DNA from: Planctomycetota bacterium
GTDB lineage: Bacteria > Planctomycetota > PUPC01 > JACPCR01
Reading direction: 5' to 3'
NCBI GenBank assembly: GCA_030740295.1
Contig: JASLXP010001207.1
Span: forward strand, 1 to 7,843
Length of the DNA stretch: 7,843 bases
Below, piece after piece: positions 1 to 5,108 of this stretch. The translations under genes were made by a program, and so were the position numbers. The notes under the pieces are model-generated. The model was not told where the DNA came from. It was given only the letters and a program-made list of their open reading frames with translations, and searched no databases. Numbering within the stretch: position 1 is the stretch's first letter; each line of letters begins with the position of its first letter.

Positions 1-1
1 G

Positions 2-112
2 CACGCGTGGGAGTTCAGCCTGGAAGACGGCGAATGCCAGTTAGGGATGTGCATCCCCACCTATGAGGTGAAGATCGAAGGGGATGACATTCTGGTGGGA
101 GTGGGGTCGTAG
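2..112 (+). CDS. Rieske [2Fe-2S] domain protein, C-terminal end (partial)
   Basis: Only the last 36 codons are present; the start lies outside the window. The visible peptide opens HAWEFSLEDGEC and continues with a short beta-rich tail ending VGVGS before a TAG stop. This matches the second half of a Rieske domain, where the first visible His would be the second histidine ligand of the C-x2-H cluster motif (usually CPxHGW.F.L.TG). The family binds a [2Fe-2S] cluster through two Cys and two His and serves as a ferredoxin-like electron carrier or as the small subunit of nitrite reductase or of a ring-hydroxylating oxygenase. Which of these applies cannot be told from the tail. The cluster cysteines and the first His are not visible, so binding is inferred. 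The gene ends cleanly and is probably transcribed separately from the next gene, which has its own promoter candidate. Confidence 0.75.
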   Translation, partial: HAWEFSLEDGECQLGMCIPTYEVKIEGDDILVGVGS

Positions 113-258
113 AGCAGCAGTTTTTTTTCGCGGCGGCCCGCCCTGGTTCCGCAGTCCCTGATTTCGCTGAAGCGGGTCACTATAAACCATCCGAACTTTG
201 AGTAGGTTCAGACTGGTGCTAGAATGCTCCAACCCTCGATTAACCCGATCCCGTTCCC
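113..258. other. Intergenic region with T8 run and promoter
   Basis: This 146-bp gap separates the Rieske gene from the small membrane protein gene. A run of eight T residues (121-128) follows the Rieske stop by eight bases, but no stable GC-rich hairpin precedes it, so it is at best a poor intrinsic terminator. The right half carries the promoter candidate listed separately. I see no other gene or RNA. Confidence 0.5.
198..225 (+). promoter_or_regulatory. Sigma-70-type promoter with extended -10
   Basis: A -35 box TTGAGT (198-203) is separated by 16 bases from a -10 box TAGAAT (220-225). The -10 matches TATAAT at five of six positions and is preceded by TGC, the extended -10 motif. Transcription would begin near 232, giving a leader of about 27 bases before the ATG at 259. 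It would drive the membrane protein and probably the serine hydrolase behind it. The assignment rests on consensus matching only. Confidence 0.5.
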
Positions 259-708
259 ATGCGCCGAATTCCGGGACTTTTTGTCACGCTCTTTCTGCTG
301 ACCGTTGTGCTCAGCCTGGCCTTCTTCCTGGCCTTGAATGAGCCGGCAACGGATCCCACTCCGGTAGGCGCGGGCGCGTTGGCACTGGTTGCACTGGGCT
401 TCACCATGTGCCTGATGCTGGCTTACCTCGGTTATGCGAGCTACAAGGCGGCCTCACTTATCTATCGGCATGGCTCACGATTCACAGAGGCCCAGCGCAA
501 AAAAACCATCCAGCGGCTGGTGAAGACGCTCGCATCCAAGGACAAAGAAAAAGCCAGGCGCGCGGCGCGACTGCTCGGCGAATTGACCGACGCCGGTGAG
601 GTAGGCCCCGGGCTCGAAATTCAGGAAGGCAAACCAGGTTGGCGACGCTGGAACGACTGGTGGATGGAGCACAGAAGCACCACTCACGCCAATGAGGATC
701 GGTTGTAG
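259..708 (+). CDS. Small membrane protein, two predicted TM helices, function unknown
   Basis: This 149-residue protein is not one I recognise. A short basic start (MRRIPG) is followed by a hydrophobic helix at about residues 6-26, a short polar loop (residues 27-36), and a second helix at about 37-59. The rest is soluble and strongly basic, with a Lys/Arg-rich amphipathic helix at about 77-110 and a Trp-rich stretch near 128-135 (WRRWNDWW). By the positive-inside rule the C-terminal part should lie in the cytoplasm. There is no catalytic motif. The ATG at 259 is the first plausible start after the promoter candidate; no Shine-Dalgarno precedes it. The next gene starts 46 bases downstream on the same strand with no terminator between, so the two are probably co-transcribed. 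It could be a membrane anchor or regulator for the following hydrolase, but nothing in its sequence proves that. Confidence 0.7.
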   Translation: MRRIPGLFVTLFLLTVVLSLAFFLALNEPATDPTPVGAGALALVALGFTMCLMLAYLGYASYKAASLIYRHGSRFTEAQRKKTIQRLVKTLASKDKEKARRAARLLGELTDAGEVGPGLEIQEGKPGWRRWNDWWMEHRSTTHANEDRL

Positions 709-754
709 GAAGAATGGTGATGGTTGATGAAAGCCACATTTCCGGATCACTCGG

Positions 755-1582
755 ATGCTCTACGACAAACTCGCCCGATTGGAGGAGCAATACTCTGGCA
801 GTTTCTCATTCGAGGTACAGCGTCTTGATGCTGAAGCCGGCTTTGCTCATCGCCCACGGGAGGTGCTTCCAACTGCCAGCACTTTCAAGCTCTTCGTCCT
901 CTGCGAAATGTTCCGACAGGCCGGAGAGGGCGCTCTCGATCTGAACGCGCCTATCACCTGGAAGCCTGCGTTTCACCGGGGTGGGGACGGTGTCCTGCGC
1001 GCCATGATTCCCGGTCAGGAGGTTTCGATTCACAATATGGCTGTGCTGATGATCATCGTCAGCGACAACATCGCCACGGCTACGCTGGTCGATCTGGTCG
1101 GTGCGGAAAACGTTACCCGGACCATGCAGTCCTGGGGACTCGCTGATACCAACATTCATCAGGGCATTCCCGGCGGCCCCAACGCGGCTCAGATGCAACA
1201 GCCGGTCAGCAGCGCGCACGATTTCTGTTCGCTGTTGGCTCGGATTTATCGTCGTGAAATCCTGACCTCTGAAACCTGTGATGAGATTATCCGGATTCTG
1301 CGCGCCCAACGCTGCAATGACATGCTGCCTCGCTACATTCCGGTTGGCGAAGACTGGGGCGAGGCGGAAACCTGGATTGCCAACAAGACCGGTTACGGCC
1401 AATGTCGGGTCGATATCGGCATTGTCAAGACAAGTGAGTCGATCTATTCGCAGGCGATGTTCTTCAGATCGCACGAGCCGCCAAAAAATCTCCTCAAATG
1501 TCTTGCTGACTACCCGCCCGTGCTGGCTATGGCGAATGCATGCAAAGCGGTCTACGACGAGATTGGACAGGAGTCGGGTTGA
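755..1582 (+). CDS. Class A beta-lactamase-fold serine hydrolase without signal peptide
   Basis: The 275-residue protein has the three active-site motifs of the penicillin-binding SxxK hydrolase superfamily in class A order: STFK at residues 42-45 (nucleophile Ser42, base Lys45), SDN at 103-105, and KTG at 211-213. The family acylates the serine with a beta-lactam or peptide. Class A lactamases also need a glutamate in an ExxLN omega loop about 36 residues after SDN. Here that stretch (about 135-145) reads IHQGIPGGPNA with no Glu, so efficient beta-lactamase activity is doubtful and a peptidase or esterase role is more likely. There is no signal peptide: the mature fold begins within a few residues of Met1, and an in-frame TGA at 728-730, eight codons upstream, rules out a longer start. 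The protein therefore looks cytosolic, unlike most relatives. It lies 46 bp behind a small membrane protein gene and converges with a MurC-like ligase gene, the stops being 3 bp apart. Confidence 0.85.
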   Translation: MLYDKLARLEEQYSGSFSFEVQRLDAEAGFAHRPREVLPTASTFKLFVLCEMFRQAGEGALDLNAPITWKPAFHRGGDGVLRAMIPGQEVSIHNMAVLMIIVSDNIATATLVDLVGAENVTRTMQSWGLADTNIHQGIPGGPNAAQMQQPVSSAHDFCSLLARIYRREILTSETCDEIIRILRAQRCNDMLPRYIPVGEDWGEAETWIANKTGYGQCRVDIGIVKTSESIYSQAMFFRSHEPPKNLLKCLADYPPVLAMANACKAVYDEIGQESG

Positions 1583-1584
1583 TG

Positions 1585-1597
1585 CTCAGCTCCTGAG
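1585..1597. other. Short inverted repeat between convergent genes
   Basis: CTCAG and CTGAG, separated by CTC, could form a 5-bp stem at the junction of the convergent hydrolase and Mur ligase genes. It overlaps the ligase stop codon. No T-run follows on either strand, so it is a weak candidate for a shared terminator or 3'-end stabilising hairpin. Confidence 0.2.
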
Positions 1598-2980
1598 AGA
1601 CTCTGCAATCTCCCTCGCCAGGTCTGTCAGTGAATGGTCCCGTGCTCCCATCACCAGAACCACATCGCCATCATTGGCCACATTCTGAAGATCGTGGACC
1701 AGTTTCTCTCGATCGACGGTCTGTGCCAGGGATGGCCGAATCCCGTTGATCGCATTCGCCATTTCCTCGGACGACACCGTCCGGTTTGCCGTTCCGCCCG
1801 CGTCAAAAATGGACAGGAGATAAAGCGAGTCTTGATGGCTTAAGTGACGCGCAAAGACTTTGACGTAATCATCCCATAGAAAGCGGGTGGGCCCGAAGCC
1901 GTGCGGCTGAAACACAGCGTGCACACGTCCACGTGCATATTGCGCGGTATCGAGCGCACTTTTAATTTTGGCCGGGCTGTGAGCGAAGTCGTCTATCACA
2001 TCCACCCCTCTCATAGTCTCGACGCGATTCCACCGTCTCAGCAGGCCTCCAAACTCACTGAGCGCGCGCTGGCAAACCTCATACGAAATGCCAAGCGCAC
2101 GAGCAGCAGCAATTGCGCAGAGCGCGTTGGAAATGTTGTGCTGCCCCGGTACAGGTAAATTGAAGCGATGACCCTCCAGAGCGAATTCTGCGTGCCATCC
2201 TCTGCATTTGAAACTCGCAAACTCGAGGGGGCCCTGCTGGCCGTATACCACCGCTTTGTGCTGGCCTCGATCCACGAGAAATCGTGAATGGTGGCAATCA
2301 CCGTTAAGCACGGCGAGGTCTGCACCATCAAGGAATGGCATGAAGAAGTTAATCAGTTGAGCCGGCTCAAAATGATCCTTCGAGATGTTCGTAAGCACGG
2401 CCACATTGGGACGAAAGTTTTCGACACTGCCGTCGCTTTCGTCCACCTCGGCCACAATCAGAGAACTTCCCGGCCGGTAATTGCCTATGAACATCTCATC
2501 CTGATAGCGATATGCCGCAGCACCAACAAGGACAGTGGGATTCATACCGGCGTATTCAGCAATCTGCGCCACCATCGCAGTTGTCGTTGATTTGCCGCAG
2601 GAACCGCTGATGGCCACGCCCTGGTTGCTGTTAACAATTGAAGTAAGCAGTTCGGGCCGCTTGATAACGCGAATGCCCAGGTCCCGGGCCGCAGCAATCT
2701 CCGGATTGTCCTCTTCAACAGCCTGTGTCATGACCATGCAGTCTGGCTTCATTCGGGACTGCGTACCATCCTGTCGAATGAGGCGAATGCCTTGTCGCAT
2801 CAACTTTTGATACAGCCATGAGGTACGCCCGCGGTCGTAACCACGATCGGATCCTGAGACCAGGTAGCCCTCATGATTCAACAGTTGAGCGAGCGCGCTC
2901 ATACCGCTTCCGCCAATGCCGGTGAAGTGGATACGCCGGCAGGCTTTCAGAATGGGTACACGGTGAGAGGGGCAGCCCAT
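1586..2980 (-). CDS. murC: MurC-like Mur ligase (UDP-N-acetylmuramate--L-alanine ligase family)
   Basis: The 464-residue product has all three Mur ligase domains. Residues 17-45 form the N-terminal nucleotide-sugar Rossmann domain with the MurC-type glycine motif HFTGIGGSGMS. The ATP P-loop is at about 126-134 (SGSCGKSTT), the acidic VAEVDESDGS stretch at 177-186, TNISKDH at 197-203, and PGQHNISNA at 278-286. The C-terminal domain starts near 310. MurC adds L-alanine to UDP-MurNAc using ATP, in the cytoplasm. Several signatures differ from canonical MurC: the P-loop is GSCGKS rather than GTHGKT, RRFE becomes RRWN (315-318), DDYAHHP becomes DDFAHSP (330-336), FQPHRYSRT becomes FQPHGFGPTR (357-366), and the usual AGE becomes AGG (394-396). 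It could be a paralogue with another acceptor amino acid or peptide. I chose the ATG at 2980; an in-frame TTG at 3034 would add 18 residues without conserved character. Neither start has a strong ribosome binding site. It converges with the serine hydrolase gene. Confidence 0.82.
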   Translation of the reverse strand: MGCPSHRVPILKACRRIHFTGIGGSGMSALAQLLNHEGYLVSGSDRGYDRGRTSWLYQKLMRQGIRLIRQDGTQSRMKPDCMVMTQAVEEDNPEIAAARDLGIRVIKRPELLTSIVNSNQGVAISGSCGKSTTTAMVAQIAEYAGMNPTVLVGAAAYRYQDEMFIGNYRPGSSLIVAEVDESDGSVENFRPNVAVLTNISKDHFEPAQLINFFMPFLDGADLAVLNGDCHHSRFLVDRGQHKAVVYGQQGPLEFASFKCRGWHAEFALEGHRFNLPVPGQHNISNALCAIAAARALGISYEVCQRALSEFGGLLRRWNRVETMRGVDVIDDFAHSPAKIKSALDTAQYARGRVHAVFQPHGFGPTRFLWDDYVKVFARHLSHQDSLYLLSIFDAGGTANRTVSSEEMANAINGIRPSLAQTVDREKLVHDLQNVANDGDVVLVMGARDHSLTDLAREIAESLRS

Positions 2981-3017
2981 GAGTGAACAGTCTTCAAGAT
3001 CGGAGGTCCAGTCGCGC

Positions 3018-3033
3018 TGAGACGGTCGTCTCA
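3018..3033. promoter_or_regulatory. 16-bp palindrome in the Mur ligase leader
   Basis: TGAGACG and CGTCTCA are exact inverted copies with only GT between them. The element lies between the minus-strand TATAAT box (3058-3063) and the ATG at 2980, so it is in the likely 5' leader. It could be an operator for a dimeric repressor or a leader hairpin (six pairs closing a four-base loop). It overlaps the alternative TTG start at 3034, which slightly favours the ATG as the real start. Confidence 0.35.
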
Positions 3034-3057
3034 ATGAGGAGCCGGGTGGGGGGCGGG

Positions 3058-3063
3058 ATTATA
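3058..3063 (-). promoter_or_regulatory. Minus-strand -10 box for the Mur ligase gene
   Basis: A perfect TATAAT reads on the minus strand here. No good -35 box lies 16-18 bases upstream (the sequence there is CAGCAC-like), so the promoter is only half supported. A start near 3050 would give a leader of roughly 70 bases before the ATG at 2980. Confidence 0.35.
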
Positions 3064-3248
3064 TTTCGAGTCTTGTTTACGTGCTGCCCAAAAGAGGAAA
3101 GGTGCGCTTAATATCTCTCCCAACGAGTTGAGCGCAGCGTAAGGCCACCGTTGAGAAGCCACCTCACGACCAGCCGACCACTCGCATGCTTCATTCCGCC
3201 ATCCATCCTCACTCTCCACCACGCGTTTTATTTCCCTTCACGGAAAAC

Positions 3249-3254
3249 TATAAT
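3249..3254 (+). promoter_or_regulatory. -10 box upstream of the UVR-domain gene
   Basis: A perfect TATAAT lies 39 bases before the ATG at 3294. The expected -35 position (about 3226-3231) is TTTTAT, a poor match. Transcription would start near 3261 and leave a leader of about 33 bases. This supports the ATG at 3294 over the upstream in-frame ATG at 3186, which precedes the box. Confidence 0.45.
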
Positions 3255-3293
3255 CGCAGCACCTTCTTTTTACTCATCGACAGTACGCCTGCC

Positions 3294-4049
3294 ATGTCTC
3301 AAGACCTTGAATCACTCATTTCGGACTGGTCTTACAATGAGGACGACGAGGCCGAAAATGTTCGGCTCATCATCGGACTGGACGGCCGGGAAAAAATCCA
3401 GATTCGCATTCCCTGCGGTCTGCTTCAGTGGGAGGCCGATGGCCGACCTGACGGAGAACGGCCACACGGCCATGAGAGCATGCTTGACTACCTCGAAGAT
3501 GAGCTTCTTCAAGGACGCTGGCCCGGGCTGGATCAGGATTTCAGGGACGCATTGAATCAGGAGATCATGGCCTACTACGCGCGCCGGGTAGCGTTCTTTC
3601 GGCTCTCAGAATTTGATCGGGCTAAGCGTGATGCCGAGCATAACCTGCTGATCATGGATCTTGTGCGTGAGCATGCCGAGGATGACGAGTACATCGAGGA
3701 ACACGAAAAGTGGCGTCCCTTCCTCCTGATGGATCTGACCCGGGCGGCTGCGCTGAGCAAAGCAAAACAAGAACGATTTATTGAGGCTATCGATGCTATC
3801 AACGAAGGCATCGAGCGAATTAGAGACATCTATGAAGATGGAACGATTTCCCCCGGCGAAGGGCAGGAGCTGCGAGCCCTGGAAGATTTGAAATTCTTCT
3901 TAAGGGAAACACACGACCTGGGCCTCACCCCGCGCGAATTCATCCGGACCCTCGAAGATGAAAAACTTCTGGCCATCGAAGAAGAAGATTTCGAGCGCGC
4001 CTCAGAGCTGAACGAGCGCATCAAGAGTCTTCAGGGATCACAGAATTAG
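3294..4049 (+). CDS. UVR-domain (UvrB/UvrC motif) protein
   Basis: This acidic 251-residue protein ends in a UVR motif at about residues 213-247: a helical hairpin with TLEDEKLLAIEEEDFERA followed by SELNERIKSL. In UvrB and UvrC this motif mediates their mutual contact, and it also occurs in McsA- and Clp-like adaptors. There is no nuclease or helicase domain, so a role as an interaction adaptor is inferred. The N-terminal part (about 20-72) has a conserved-looking block, with REKIQIRIPCGLLQWEADG at 32-50, then PDGERPHGHESMLDYL. I associate this block with a family of stand-alone UVR proteins in planctomycete-like and acidobacterial genomes, recalled rather than checked. Residues about 85-205 are long amphipathic helices resembling TPR or coiled-coil units. 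An ATG at 3186 would add 36 unconserved residues and lies upstream of the TATAAT box, so 3294 is preferred. The next gene starts 87 bp downstream and may be co-transcribed. Confidence 0.82.
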   Translation: MSQDLESLISDWSYNEDDEAENVRLIIGLDGREKIQIRIPCGLLQWEADGRPDGERPHGHESMLDYLEDELLQGRWPGLDQDFRDALNQEIMAYYARRVAFFRLSEFDRAKRDAEHNLLIMDLVREHAEDDEYIEEHEKWRPFLLMDLTRAAALSKAKQERFIEAIDAINEGIERIRDIYEDGTISPGEGQELRALEDLKFFLRETHDLGLTPREFIRTLEDEKLLAIEEEDFERASELNERIKSLQGSQN

Positions 4050-4054
4050 TGATC
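4036..4054 (+). other. Hairpin across the UVR gene stop
   Basis: GATCAC and GTGATC form a 6-bp stem with a 7-base loop spanning the TAG stop at 4047-4049. No T-run follows, so it is not a standard intrinsic terminator. It may stabilise or punctuate the transcript between this gene and the next. Confidence 0.25.
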
Positions 4055-4136
4055 TGATGCGGGCGTCAATAAGGCCCTCACCGCGGCCATCTCTTCCTCG
4101 ATCACCGCTCTCTTTTTGCACTTGCAGTAACCAACC

Positions 4137-4991
4137 ATGATTGGAAACACACATACACGACAGGAAGTCCTCGACAAGCTCCGCGCTACTCTCGAAGCCG
4201 GTCAACCGATCATTGCATCGGGCGCAGGCACTGGTATCTCTGCAAAGTTCATCGAAGAGGGCGGTGCGGACCTCATCATCATTTACAACTCCGGCAGATT
4301 TCGGATGGCCGGCCGAGGCTCATGCGCAGGTCTGCTGGCCTATGGCGATGCCAACCAGATTGTCATGGAAATGGGCGAACGCGAAGTCCTGCCGGTTGTT
4401 AAACACACCCCGGTCATCGCCGGCGTCAACGGTACGGATCCAACCCGGCGCATGTGGCATTTCATCGGCCAGGTAAAGGATATGGGTTTCTCCGGCGTCA
4501 ATAACTTCCCGACCGTTGCTGTGATTGATGGGAAGTTTCGGCAGACCCTCGAAGAGACAGATCTTGGCTACTATCATGAGGTCGAGATGATTCGGATCTC
4601 CAGAGCGATGGACATGTTCACCATCGTCTACTGTTTCAATGCGGAAGAGGCATCACAGATGGCCGAGGCGGGCGCCGATGTCATTATCGCTCATGTGGGC
4701 ACTACGGTCGGCGGATCTATCGGCGCGACGGATTCGGTCATGTCCCTCGAACAGGCCGCCGAGACGGTGCAGAAGATTCTCGATGCAGCCCAGGCGGTCG
4801 CCCCCGATATCATCGGCCTTTCTCACGGCGGCCCCATAGCTACTCCCGAGGATGCAGCCTACGTCAATGTGCACACCGACGCGGTAGGCTTCGTGGGCGC
4901 ATCAAGCATCGAACGGCTGGCCACCGAAGATTCGATCCGGAAGCTGACGGAGGAATTCAAGAGTATTCCGCTCGGTCAGTACCAGATTTGA
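4137..4991 (+). CDS. PEP-hydrolase-family TIM-barrel protein
   Basis: This 284-residue protein fits the family annotated as phosphoenolpyruvate hydrolase-like or TIM-barrel signal transduction protein (PF09370), at the family's usual length and complete at both ends. Characteristic blocks are ASGAGTGISAKFIEEGGADL at about 27-46, YNSGRFRMAGRGS at 50-62, VKHTPVIAGVNGTDP at 88-102, GVNNFPTVAVIDGKFR at 120-135, and AHVGTTVGGSIGA at 185-197. Alternating strand and helix segments give a (beta/alpha)8 barrel. The family belongs to the PEP mutase/isocitrate lyase-like barrels; its exact reaction is poorly established. In plants and fungi the domain is fused to a Tm-1-like (UPF0261) ATP-binding domain, and in bacteria the two are often adjacent. 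No such partner is visible here: the neighbours are a UVR protein and threonine synthase. It is soluble with no signal peptide. The ATG at 4137 has no Shine-Dalgarno but is followed directly by family-like sequence. Confidence 0.85.
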   Translation: MIGNTHTRQEVLDKLRATLEAGQPIIASGAGTGISAKFIEEGGADLIIIYNSGRFRMAGRGSCAGLLAYGDANQIVMEMGEREVLPVVKHTPVIAGVNGTDPTRRMWHFIGQVKDMGFSGVNNFPTVAVIDGKFRQTLEETDLGYYHEVEMIRISRAMDMFTIVYCFNAEEASQMAEAGADVIIAHVGTTVGGSIGATDSVMSLEQAAETVQKILDAAQAVAPDIIGLSHGGPIATPEDAAYVNVHTDAVGFVGASSIERLATEDSIRKLTEEFKSIPLGQYQI

Positions 4992-5014
4992 GATCGGGAG
5001 CAGGCTTGGGGCTC

Positions 5015-5098
5015 GTGAATTGTGAATTGTGAATGGTGAATTGTGAATTGTGAATTGTGAATGGTGAATGGTGAATCCAGAATCCAGAATCCTGAAGC
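5015..5098 (+). repeat. Heptamer tandem repeat GTGAATN upstream of thrC
   Basis: Nine contiguous copies of GTGAATN run from 5015 to 5077, in the order T,T,G,T,T,T,G,G,C at the last position. They are followed by two CAGAATC units (5078-5091) and a decayed CTGAAGC unit (5092-5098). The array fills most of the 117-bp gap between the PEP-hydrolase-family gene and thrC. Similar heptamers (reading ATTCAC on the other strand) are known as short tandem repeats between genes in several bacterial groups, cyanobacteria being the classic case. GTGAATG units contain ATG; the one at 5061 is in frame with thrC. Confidence 0.9.
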
Positions 5099-5108
5099 TC
5101 TCAATCCC

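Larger units (their letters stand above)
2981..3293. other. Divergent intergenic region between Mur ligase and UVR protein genes
   Basis: About 313 bp separate the two divergent starts. The region holds a TATAAT -10 box for each direction and a 16-bp palindrome, listed separately. It also has a G-rich tract at 3044-3057 (GGG, GGGGGG and GGG with single-base spacers) next to the minus-strand -10 box. This would make the first bases of the ligase transcript C-rich. I see no open gene or recognisable structured RNA in the remainder (about 3070-3240). Confidence 0.5.

Noticed and set aside
113..128. Intrinsic terminator after the Rieske gene
   Set aside because: There is a T8 run but no stable hairpin before it, so the essential stem is missing.
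806..1474. 222-residue open frame on the minus strand
   Set aside because: It lies wholly antisense to the serine hydrolase gene, which has clear active-site motifs. The antisense product has no recognisable domain and looks like a shadow frame of GC-rich coding sequence.
3034..3034. TTG as the start of the Mur ligase
   Set aside because: It would add 18 residues without MurC-like character, has no ribosome site, and lies on the leader palindrome. The ATG at 2980 fits family length and spacing to the glycine motif.
5015..5098. CRISPR array
   Set aside because: Units are seven bases, directly abutting, with no unique spacers and no cas genes nearby; it is a simple tandem repeat.
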